Shown here: one piece after another, positions 26,380-33,505 of the stretch
How positions within the stretch are numbered: the stretch's first letter is position 1
Layout: every line of letters starts with the position of its first letter
DNA from: Xanthomarina arctica
Lineage (GTDB): Bacteria > Bacteroidota > Bacteroidia > Flavobacteriales > Flavobacteriaceae
Reading direction: 5' to 3'
Assembly: GCF_014638915.1 (NCBI RefSeq)
Contig: NZ_BMFQ01000004.1
Coordinates: forward strand, 1-64,000
DNA: 64,000 bases
Program-made: the position numbers and the translations under genes
The notes under the pieces: model-generated
Seen by the model: the letters and a program-made list of their open reading frames with translations, nothing else
Database searches by the model: none
What the model was told of the DNA's origin: nothing

Positions 26380-26402
26380 CCCGACTAGACTGTTCTGACG
26401 GG
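26380..26402. repeat. GC-rich insert with CCCG/CGGG ends
   Basis: A 23-bp segment with CCCG/CGGG ends and imperfect internal symmetry, part of a 27-base in-frame insert in the linker of the decayed DUF6090 gene. It may be a second type of palindromic element. Confidence 0.45.
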
Positions 26403-26455
26403 TTTTGTTCCATGAGATTGTATCGTATTTTTCGGAAGAATTTAATCATTACTAT

Positions 26456-27202
26456 TTAAAAGTTTTTATTGGTTTCTTCAATAATTCTGGTCATGGTATT
26501 TTCAAGATTTTCAAGAGCCATGATATAATTTAATATGCTCCAAGAGTGGTTATCCATAACATTTTCAAATTCTATATCCTGAGACATGTTATAGTTGTCA
26601 TGGTAAAGTTTTGTTTTTTTATTCCACTGTAAAATGCCATAATTATCTATATTTTTCATTGAAGCGTTCTTGATTAAATAGGTCAAAACTAGATCCTGGT
26701 TTGATTCATCTAGTGTGAGATAGTTTTCTTCATTTTTTTCTAAATTACTTGACCAATCAAATATCAATAAGCGTAAAGAATCTGAAGAAATTAAATTTAG
26801 TTTACCAGAGGATATGACATCTAAAACCACAGCTTGACTTGGTTTATAGCTTCTGTAATCTAAAGTTCGTTCTAACAGGCTATCTAAATTATGTTTATTT
26901 AGAACTTCTTTTGGTTCGCCAATTAAATTCATAACATCTGTGGCACATGAAAGGATTTGTTTATGATGTTTAATAGATTCTTGAAGATTTTTTCGATTCT
27001 TTTTAAACTCCAAATTTAAATTCTTAACAATATTTTGCTCATCTCTTTTATTAGCTGCTTCATTATTCCAATTATTTATTTGAAGTGCAATCAAAATTCC
27101 AATAACCACAAGGATAATTTCGCCAATGGCGTATTTGAAATACCTAGTGGTTTTTCCTTCATTTAGAAGGTTTTTTCTGATGTTACGGAAGAGTTTTATC
27201 AT
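26456..27202 (-). CDS. DUF6090 family membrane protein (array copy 8)
   Basis: 248 residues: basic N-terminus (MIKLFRNIRKNLLNEG), one membrane helix at about 25-41 (AIGEIILVVIGILIALQ) and a helical C-terminal domain predicted outside the cytoplasm. The family core appears as DVISSGKLNLISSDSLRLLIFDW. The C-terminal part is closest to the copy at 28722-29462 (shared NKHNxDSL, IEFEN(V/I)MD), whereas its first 135 bases are nearly identical to those of the copy at 32375-33130. It overlaps the upstream copy by 4 bases. The function of the family is unknown. Confidence 0.9.
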   Translation of the reverse strand: MIKLFRNIRKNLLNEGKTTRYFKYAIGEIILVVIGILIALQINNWNNEAANKRDEQNIVKNLNLEFKKNRKNLQESIKHHKQILSCATDVMNLIGEPKEVLNKHNLDSLLERTLDYRSYKPSQAVVLDVISSGKLNLISSDSLRLLIFDWSSNLEKNEENYLTLDESNQDLVLTYLIKNASMKNIDNYGILQWNKKTKLYHDNYNMSQDIEFENVMDNHSWSILNYIMALENLENTMTRIIEETNKNF

Positions 27203-27912
27203 TTTAAATTCTTTTTTATAATGGTTCTAATTTCAGATGTTTTGGCTAAGGCACTTTCCATTTTTTGCACTTCTCCAGATCTATTGTCTTTATAGAGTTT
27301 AAAAAGAATGATGGTAGATGGTTTTTCAAAAAAAACTTGTGAATCGATAGGTGTGCAATATTCTCTAAATTTAAAATCGACAAAATCTGTTTTAACAACA
27401 GGAATCCAATCGTTATTAAAAGAACCCAGAACATCATTGAGGCTTTCATATACATTGAATAGATGTTCGTCGTAATAGGATATCAATCCCAATTGCAGGT
27501 CTTTATCTGAAATATTTTCTATGCCTTTTGCCTTTAATACTTCAAAAGCACTTGATTGCGATTTAAAACGTTCGAAGGAAATAATTTTACCCATCCAGAA
27601 GTTTAAACTATCACTATAATCTTTTTGTGATACTTTTTCCAGCAACCGATTCGTGAGTAAAATGGCTTGTTTGGCCTTTGTTAATTCAACCGATAAAGCG
27701 ATAGAATCTATTTTGAGATTTTGGTCTATTAACTCTAAAATGTCCTTCTCGAATATATTTGCTTTTCTAGCTTCGTTCCAATTGTTAATTTGTAATGCAA
27801 TTAAAATCCCAATAACCACGAGGATGATTTCGCCAATGGCGTATTTGAAATATTTACTGGTTTTTCCTGTGTCCATGAGGTTGTATCTTATTTTTCTGAA
27901 GAATTTAATCAT
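27199..27912 (-). CDS. DUF6090 family membrane protein (array copy 7)
   Basis: 237 residues with the family N-terminus (MIKFFRKIRYNLMDTGKTSK) and membrane helix. The core is modified: EVLKAKGIENISDKDLQLGL replaces the usual SSGKL type. Among the intact copies its N-terminus is the one most like the decayed copy at 26449 (both begin MIKFFRKIRYNLM), so those two may be a recent pair. It starts 15 bases after the upstream copy ends and overlaps the downstream one by 4 bases, so translation is probably coupled. Confidence 0.9.
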   Translation of the reverse strand: MIKFFRKIRYNLMDTGKTSKYFKYAIGEIILVVIGILIALQINNWNEARKANIFEKDILELIDQNLKIDSIALSVELTKAKQAILLTNRLLEKVSQKDYSDSLNFWMGKIISFERFKSQSSAFEVLKAKGIENISDKDLQLGLISYYDEHLFNVYESLNDVLGSFNNDWIPVVKTDFVDFKFREYCTPIDSQVFFEKPSTIILFKLYKDNRSGEVQKMESALAKTSEIRTIIKKNLK

Positions 27913-27927
27913 AACAAATTATAGATT

Positions 27928-28725
27928 TTATTTATCGAGTTCGCGGTCTATTAAATCAATCATCTCATTTAGGCTGGCTTTATATTTAGGATAAATCCTA
28001 TTAATCATAACACCGCATCTACCATAATGTAACAGACACAGACTTTCGAATTTTTTTGATTGTAATAAGGGTTTGAGCGAATTCTCTCCCAAAGGTTCTC
28101 CTAACTTTTGAGTATCAAATGATGCATAGAGCGAGTAAAAGTATCTGGTGCTGATAAGTTCTTCATCAAAAAATAAATTTTCAATTTTTTTTGAGGTGTC
28201 TTTTAAGAACTCTTCTTGCAATTTTAAAATGGCAGTTTTGGTTTCCCAAGAGGCTATTAATTTCCTGATGCTATCATTTTTAATATACTGCAGACCCCCT
28301 GAAGAAATAATTTCATTTATGGCACCCGTTTCAATATTGGTAACTACGTCGTTATTATAAATATCATAATAGAAATTAAAAATTGTTTTATCACTTGTAC
28401 TATCTACGGCTTTTGGGGAACTCATTATTTTAGCCAATACTGCTTCCCTTTTCATATAATCTAATATGCGCTGTTCTTCTGTGTTAACGGATTTTAGGTT
28501 GCTCTCCATTTCATTTTTTAAGGATTTTAGATACTTGATTTCTCTCTTATGGTCGGCTTGTTCTCCGTTCCAATTATTAATACTTAATGCAATCAAAATA
28601 CCAATCACCACGAGGATGATTTCGCCGATGGCGTATTTAAAGTACCTTGTGGTTTTCCCTGCCTGTCCGGCAGGCAGGCCTTCATTAAGAAGGTTTTTTC
28701 TGATATGTCTAAAAAATTTTATCAT
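27928..28725 (-). CDS. DUF6090 family membrane protein with palindrome-encoded insert (array copy 6)
   Basis: 265 residues. After MIKFFRHIRKNLLNEG the chain has an extra LPAGQAG, encoded by a 21-base palindromic element (28658-28678), before KTTRYFKYAIGEII resumes. All other intact copies lack it, and the frame is kept. The core is INEIISSGGLQYIKNDSIRK. A Cys pair near the C-terminus (CLLHYGRCG) is not seen in the other copies. It overlaps the upstream copy by 4 bases. Confidence 0.9.
   Translation of the reverse strand: MIKFFRHIRKNLLNEGLPAGQAGKTTRYFKYAIGEIILVVIGILIALSINNWNGEQADHKREIKYLKSLKNEMESNLKSVNTEEQRILDYMKREAVLAKIMSSPKAVDSTSDKTIFNFYYDIYNNDVVTNIETGAINEIISSGGLQYIKNDSIRKLIASWETKTAILKLQEEFLKDTSKKIENLFFDEELISTRYFYSLYASFDTQKLGEPLGENSLKPLLQSKKFESLCLLHYGRCGVMINRIYPKYKASLNEMIDLIDRELDK
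28658..28678. repeat. GC-rich palindromic element, copy 2, in frame inside a gene
   Basis: A 21-bp palindrome (arms CCTGCCTG/CAGGCAGG around a TCCGG core) inserted in the linker of array copy 6, adding seven residues (LPAGQAG) without breaking the frame. The same kind of element stands at the equivalent place in the decayed copy (26342-26362). Confidence 0.85.
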
Positions 28726-29462
28726 TGTTCAGTTTCCATTAAAATTTTGTTGATAATAATTTCTAATTCTATGAGCTTTTTTTTGCATTCATTCACTCTA
28801 TATAAAAAATCGTCCATGATGTTTTCAAATTCAATGGCTTCAAAAATTTTGAGCTTATCAATCTCCAAGATGGTCTGGTTTTTCCAATTTAAATCGCCAT
28901 AAACATCCATGTCTTTAAGGGAATAATTTTTTGATAAATAGGGAAGTACCTCGTTATCGTTTTTAATCAACAGTCTTTCTGAATGGTCGTTTAAGGCTTT
29001 CATGGTGCGTCCCCATTCATATATTAAATCGACTAAATCTTGATTTTGAAGTAATTCCAAGCGTCCCGATTGGATAAGGCCAGAAATAGTATTTTCGGAT
29101 GGTCTGAAAATTGGAAAGTCAAGTGCATAATACATTAAACTATCACTATTATGTTTATTGATGAATTCCTCGTCCTTACCCATAAGATTCATGATACTTT
29201 TAAGCGTATGCATGCTACTATCAGATTCTTCAATACTTTTTTGGATGATGTTCTTATTCTGTAAATATTCGTTATGTAAGTTTTTTACAATATTTTTTTC
29301 TTCAATTTTCAAAATGCCTTCTTGATTCCAGTTATTGATTTGAAGCGCAATTAAAATCCCAATCACCACTAGGATAATTTCTCCAATAGCATAGAGTAAA
29401 TACTTGGAAGTTCTGTTTTCCTTAATCATATTTTGACGAATTTTTCGAAAGATTTTTATCAT
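28722..29462 (-). CDS. DUF6090 family membrane protein (array copy 5)
   Basis: 246 residues. The N-terminus is of the second type (MIKIFRKIRQNMIKENRTSK then YLLYAIGEII), shared with the copies at 30979 and 21917. The C-terminal domain instead matches that of the copy at 26456-27202: IVKNL, IMNLMG, INKHNSDSL, FRPS, DVYGDLNWK and IEFENIMDD. Leader type and C-terminal type thus do not follow each other. The start lies 3 bases after the end of the upstream copy. Confidence 0.9.
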   Translation of the reverse strand: MIKIFRKIRQNMIKENRTSKYLLYAIGEIILVVIGILIALQINNWNQEGILKIEEKNIVKNLHNEYLQNKNIIQKSIEESDSSMHTLKSIMNLMGKDEEFINKHNSDSLMYYALDFPIFRPSENTISGLIQSGRLELLQNQDLVDLIYEWGRTMKALNDHSERLLIKNDNEVLPYLSKNYSLKDMDVYGDLNWKNQTILEIDKLKIFEAIEFENIMDDFLYRVNECKKKLIELEIIINKILMETEQ

Positions 29463-29465
29463 TGT

Positions 29466-30218
29466 TTATGGTCTATTCAATTGTTTTTCAATCACACGTA
29501 TTAATTTCGCATTTTGCTTTACCAATATTTCTAGATTATCAATGTTGTTTACAATTTTTAGAGAGGCTTCAAAAAGTATTTGCTGGAATTCGGCGTCTTT
29601 TGAAAGTAGTGTGAGCTCTGCGCTATCAATAAAATCGTAAGATAAGTCCTCGACGGCTGTGTTTTTATACTTGTTTTCGAACCAATTGGTAAGCTTGTAC
29701 ATTTTTTTATTTCCTAAAAAAATGCGCATTTTTGTTTTTATAATCTCGTCTAGTTCAGAATAGATATCGTCCATATCTTTCATGTTTCTGAAATAGATTA
29801 ATATCTCTTTTCTAATGCTATCATTTGTGATTTTTGTCGCTAAAAAGGGATCATTGTCTTTTGTTATTGGATTGTAATTAGGTAAAAATCTAATGATGCT
29901 AGTGTTCTCTATGACAATTGTGGTATCATTTTTTACGCCTGTTTTGTATAATTGTTCCTGTAAAAAATCGATGTCTTTAAGTTCTTTAAGGTTTTTACTA
30001 TAGGAAACGGAATCTGATTTAATGTCCAGCAATAGATTGCTATAAACATCACGAAGATTGCGGTTTTGTTTTCGTTGTTCGTTCCAATTGTTGATTTGCA
30101 ACGCAATCAAAATTCCAATAACCACGAGGATGATTTCTCCAATGGCATATTTGAAGTATTTTGTAGTTTTTCCTTCTTTTAGAAGGTTTTTTCGGATATT
30201 TCTAAAGAGTTTAATCAT
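29466..30218 (-). CDS. DUF6090 family membrane protein (array copy 4)
   Basis: 250 residues with the KTTKYFKY type of N-terminus. The extracytoplasmic part is rich in charged helices and has a weakened core (ATKITNDSIRKEILIYFRNM). It overlaps the end of the upstream copy by 8 bases. No enzymatic motif is visible. Confidence 0.9.
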   Translation of the reverse strand: MIKLFRNIRKNLLKEGKTTKYFKYAIGEIILVVIGILIALQINNWNEQRKQNRNLRDVYSNLLLDIKSDSVSYSKNLKELKDIDFLQEQLYKTGVKNDTTIVIENTSIIRFLPNYNPITKDNDPFLATKITNDSIRKEILIYFRNMKDMDDIYSELDEIIKTKMRIFLGNKKMYKLTNWFENKYKNTAVEDLSYDFIDSAELTLLSKDAEFQQILFEASLKIVNNIDNLEILVKQNAKLIRVIEKQLNRP

Positions 30219-30975
30219 GAATTAATTCTTTTTCTATTAATTCTAATATGGTATCTATTTCCGTTTTCAATTCTGAATAATAATCTGAATTAAGATAACG
30301 AGACGTCAATATAAAATCTACAAGTTCATTTTCTAACTCTTGAGATTGTAATAATTGAAGATTTCCAAGTTCAAATTTACTTTCACTCAATCCAAATTTT
30401 CTCCATTTGTTATCTGATAATAATTTTTTTCCATTGCCTTTGGCGTTCATAATGGCAATTACCTGCATTCTAATAAGTGCATGTTCGTCTTCTTGAAATT
30501 TAACTTTAGTCAATTTTCCATTGTAAGAAGATAAAGCAAATTTTAAGTTGTCATTACTGAAAATAGGAAGTTTTCCAGAACTTATTATTTCATCTAATAC
30601 TGCTTTATTAGGACGGTATTGCACCTCAAAATTTGTCATATTCATTACCAAGTCAGCATATTCTTCTTCTGTAATATTAGGGTTTTCGGGTCCCATCTGA
30701 TTAGAAAGTTTTAAGGCGTTATAGTTATTAAAATCATTTCTCTCAATCATTGAATTCAATTCAATAAGATTGTAATTAAATTCTTCCTTCAGAACGTTAA
30801 GATATCCTTGTTCAGTTCGTCGATCTTTTGAATTTTCATTCCAGTTGTTTATGGAAAGTGCAATCAAAATCCCGATAACCACAAGGATGATTTCGCCGAT
30901 GGCGTATTTGAAGTATTTTGTAGTTTTACCCTCGGCTAAAAGGTTTTTTCGGATGTTTCTGAAGAGTTTTATCAT
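30211..30975 (-). CDS. DUF6090 family membrane protein (array copy 3)
   Basis: 254 residues: basic start (MIKLFRNIRKNLLAEGKTTK), membrane helix, then a helical domain with the clear core VLDEIISSGKLPIFSNDNLK. The chain ends in a leucine-rich helix (TEIDTILELIEKELI) of the kind also seen at the ends of copies 6 and 1. It overlaps the next copy by 8 bases. Confidence 0.9.
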   Translation of the reverse strand: MIKLFRNIRKNLLAEGKTTKYFKYAIGEIILVVIGILIALSINNWNENSKDRRTEQGYLNVLKEEFNYNLIELNSMIERNDFNNYNALKLSNQMGPENPNITEEEYADLVMNMTNFEVQYRPNKAVLDEIISSGKLPIFSNDNLKFALSSYNGKLTKVKFQEDEHALIRMQVIAIMNAKGNGKKLLSDNKWRKFGLSESKFELGNLQLLQSQELENELVDFILTSRYLNSDYYSELKTEIDTILELIEKELIHD

Positions 30976-30978
30976 TTT

Positions 30979-31791
30979 TTAATCATTTTTATCTTCATGC
31001 AATTCTAAATTAATAGTATCTATGATGCTTTCTGTTTTTAATTTTACACCGTCTGATTGGTCATTTGTGTAAGCCGTGTAACTAATGAGTTGCATGAGGT
31101 AATCTTCAAAATCTGGATTGTTTAGTAAGGGTTTAAAATCTGATTGTAGTACTATATCCTTCAAAGTATTGTATTTGCCTAGATTGCCCATAGTGATTTT
31201 GGATCTGAGCTTATTATCTTCTAAAATAATCATCTGCATTCTACCTATCTGATAGTTCTTAATTAAAAAAGGTATTAACCAATTTTCGGTAAAATTTACA
31301 ATGATTTGCTCTTCTTCCTTGAGTTCACTTAAAGAACTAGAATATGAAGAAATTTTATTTCTCAATTTGATGTCTTCTAACAGATAGAGTTTTCCAGAGT
31401 TAATTAACTCATTGGTAACGCTTAATTCGGGATCAAAAGTTGGTCTAATTGATATTCTAAAAAGATGTGCATCTATACTATCTGCCACCATTTGATTATT
31501 AGTTTCTGTTCGATAACGTAACAGACTATAGCAAGAATTCAGCATGTCGTTTCTAATATCAATTTTTTGATTTATCTGTTCGAGATTGCTGGTATATTCT
31601 ACTAACAATTGCTCCAATATTTGCTGTTCTTGTTTCTTGTTTTGCGTATTAATGTTCCAATTATTAATCTGTAAGGCAATCAAAATTCCAATAACCACGA
31701 GTATTATTTCGCCAATGGCATAAAACAAATATTTACTTGTTCTGTTTTCTTTAATCAAGTTTTGACGTATTTTTTTAAAGAATTTAATCAT
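30979..31791 (-). CDS. DUF6090 family membrane protein (array copy 2)
   Basis: 270 residues, the longest copy. The N-terminus is of the second type (MIKFFKKIRQNLIKENRTSK). The core is NELINSGKLYLLEDIKLRNK. The domain carries an insertion with LRSKITMGNLGKYNTLKDIV. It starts 49 bases after the NTF2-like gene and ends 3 bases before copy 3. Confidence 0.9.
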   Translation of the reverse strand: MIKFFKKIRQNLIKENRTSKYLFYAIGEIILVVIGILIALQINNWNINTQNKKQEQQILEQLLVEYTSNLEQINQKIDIRNDMLNSCYSLLRYRTETNNQMVADSIDAHLFRISIRPTFDPELSVTNELINSGKLYLLEDIKLRNKISSYSSSLSELKEEEQIIVNFTENWLIPFLIKNYQIGRMQMIILEDNKLRSKITMGNLGKYNTLKDIVLQSDFKPLLNNPDFEDYLMQLISYTAYTNDQSDGVKLKTESIIDTINLELHEDKND

Positions 31792-31840
31792 AACTGAGCT
31801 CTTTTTTTGAGGATGTTATTTTTATTATTGAATACAAGCT

Positions 31841-32356
31841 TTAATCCGTTTTCAAGAAATCTGAAACTATAGTATTGGCATTTGTTTCCATTTGCGTGGT
31901 CCAACCATCTATAAACCATCTGTCGTTTTCAAAATGAAGTTGAATGCTATTTAAGCCTCTTGTATTTGAAGCTGTTTCTGGATTCATTCTTACTTCGTAA
32001 GCACTCCAAACTTGAGCCATATTGCCAAATTCACTTACTTTTCGTTTGATTTCTATTTCGTAAAAATCTTCTTTAGGTATTAATAACAATGGAATGTATT
32101 CGGCTTCTAAAGTATGGACGTTTGCATTTCCGTTGTTGTCTAATCTAACTATAATAGCAGTTTTTGAATGTAAATAGGTGTCTCTTTCATACTGCCAAGG
32201 ATCTGTTCTTGCGCCTGAAATAACATTATAATAAGCAGTAATGATTGCATCTATAGATTTTACATCTTTCACATATTTTTCATCAACAGTTTGACTGTTC
32301 GCAGAAGCACTAATGAACAATGTTATCAAGCCAAGTACCGATAATTTTATCTTCAT
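31841..32356 (-). CDS. Secreted NTF2/SnoaL-like protein within the DUF6090 array
   Basis: 171 residues with signal peptide (about 1-21, ending ANS/Q). The alpha-plus-beta pattern is that of the NTF2-like cone fold: VKSIDAIITAYYNVISGART, VSEFGNMAQVWSAYEVRM and the closing strands IQLHFENDRWFIDGWTTQ. Such domains bind small ligands or act as weak enzymes; no catalytic dyad is obvious. It sits between DUF6090 copies 1 and 2, so its product probably works with them or is a passenger of the operon. Confidence 0.85.
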   Translation of the reverse strand: MKIKLSVLGLITLFISASANSQTVDEKYVKDVKSIDAIITAYYNVISGARTDPWQYERDTYLHSKTAIIVRLDNNGNANVHTLEAEYIPLLLIPKEDFYEIEIKRKVSEFGNMAQVWSAYEVRMNPETASNTRGLNSIQLHFENDRWFIDGWTTQMETNANTIVSDFLKTD

Positions 32357-32374
32357 AATGGTGTTTTTTTTAAC

Positions 32375-33130
32375 TTATTTATGTAATTCCGTTTCAATCA
32401 AGCTTATTAAAATTCTCATTTCTCTATCAAGATCTTTACGTCTATCAATAACATCTTGTGTAAAGGTGAGCTTCATTCCAATGAGATTCCTAATGCGTTT
32501 TTCATTTAAAATATCCTGGTAATTGGTAGGTATTTCATTTGCAATATTTATTTCTGGAACATTGGATTTTACCAAAGGGATAAAATTGATGTCATTTTCT
32601 AGAATATCATCAATTCTAACTTGATGAACGGATAACCTATCTGCAAGGATATCTTGAACTCTATTAAACTGAAAGTCTAAATCGCTAAATTTCTCATTGA
32701 TTTTTTTGTTTTTAATGAGGCTTAATTTATTAGTGTTTTTTAAATTGATATAGGTGTTAATAATGGGTAGGTCGTTTTGTACATCCCAAACAGCATTTTT
32801 AAACATCGTATCTGTAATAGTTGGTTTTTCAATTTTTATTGGATCAGGTTCAACTTCAAGAACAAAAATGAGTAATTGTTTTAGTGCCATTTCTTCAGTG
32901 ATTAATGAGTCCGATTGTTGTTTGGCCAGAACTAAATTTTCATATAGACTTTCTAGAATAGCAGTTTCTTCAATATTAGATTTCCGGTTTTCGTTCCAAT
33001 TATTTATTTGAAGCGCAATCAAAATTCCAATAACCACAAGGATGATTTCGCCAATGGCGTATTTGAAATACCTAGTGGTTTTTCCTTCATTTAGAAAGTT
33101 TTTTCTGATTTTACGGAAGAGTTTTATCAT
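32375..33130 (-). CDS. DUF6090 family membrane protein (array copy 1)
   Basis: 251 residues, the first copy in transcription order. N-terminus MIKLFRKIRKNFLNEGKTTR and membrane helix are as in copy 8, and the first 135 bases (33130-32996) differ from those of copy 8 at only about 4 positions. The rest is the most divergent of the array (IINTYINLKNTNKLSLIKNK as a weak core). It starts 35 bases after the TerB-like gene. Confidence 0.9.
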   Translation of the reverse strand: MIKLFRKIRKNFLNEGKTTRYFKYAIGEIILVVIGILIALQINNWNENRKSNIEETAILESLYENLVLAKQQSDSLITEEMALKQLLIFVLEVEPDPIKIEKPTITDTMFKNAVWDVQNDLPIINTYINLKNTNKLSLIKNKKINEKFSDLDFQFNRVQDILADRLSVHQVRIDDILENDINFIPLVKSNVPEINIANEIPTNYQDILNEKRIRNLIGMKLTFTQDVIDRRKDLDREMRILISLIETELHK

Positions 33131-33165
33131 CTAAAAAGTGTTTTGTCAAATAAAGTTTAGTTGAA

Positions 33166-33501
33166 TTAATAAAGAATATTATCCATGATTTTATCAAGGT
33201 TCTGTTCCATCATCCCGAACTTTTTATCTGTAAAGAAAATTTCGTGCATTTCTTTTCTAAATTTTGATAGTTCCATATTGGAATAGTCATGAAGTTGGAT
33301 TGTATCGTCAATTTTTTCAAACCGTTGCTCTTCATTGTCTTTGTTAAATTCAGCATATATTTTTTCGAAAATGGAAGGCTCTGTTTTATCTTTTATTAAA
33401 CGAAGTTCTTCTTCGGTTTCTTCTGAATCTGCATTTGCGCAAAGCAGTAAAATATAGGTTTGTAATTCTTGTTTTGTCCAAGTGGTTCCCGTTGAATTCA
33501 T
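33166..33501 (-). CDS. Small TerB-like helical protein
   Basis: 111 residues, all helical, cytoplasmic, acidic. The pattern LCANADSEETEEELRLIKDK, then FEKIYAEFNKD, ELSKFRKEMHEIFFTDK and MEQNLDKIMDNIL recalls the TerB-like fold (paired helices with acidic metal-binding positions). The assignment is by pattern and tentative. It lies 4 bases after the DUF418 gene and just before the DUF6090 array, in the same operon. Confidence 0.65.
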   Translation of the reverse strand: MNSTGTTWTKQELQTYILLLCANADSEETEEELRLIKDKTEPSIFEKIYAEFNKDNEEQRFEKIDDTIQLHDYSNMELSKFRKEMHEIFFTDKKFGMMEQNLDKIMDNILY

Positions 33502-33505
33502 TATA

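Larger units (their letters stand above)
26204..26449 (-). pseudogene. Decayed DUF6090 family gene with two in-frame inserts
   Basis: Read from 26449, MIKFFRKIRYNLM is the family's N-terminus, followed by KTTK, then YFKCAIGEIILVVI, so the 5' end belongs to DUF6090. Two inserts interrupt it in frame: 27 bases giving PSEQSSRAG (around 26376-26402) and 21 bases giving PA-stop-PAGR (26342-26362), whose TAG ends translation at codon 31. After the membrane helix the sequence departs from the family (IILFARLGVRLVTGYFKMKK) and ends at 26204 after 82 codons. It is the last, broken copy of the array and its tail may come from another gene. Confidence 0.8.

Noticed and set aside
26204-33130. Tandem cassettes as an integron
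   Set aside because: No integrase gene and no attC-like sites separate the genes; spacing of a few bases or overlaps excludes cassette recombination sites.
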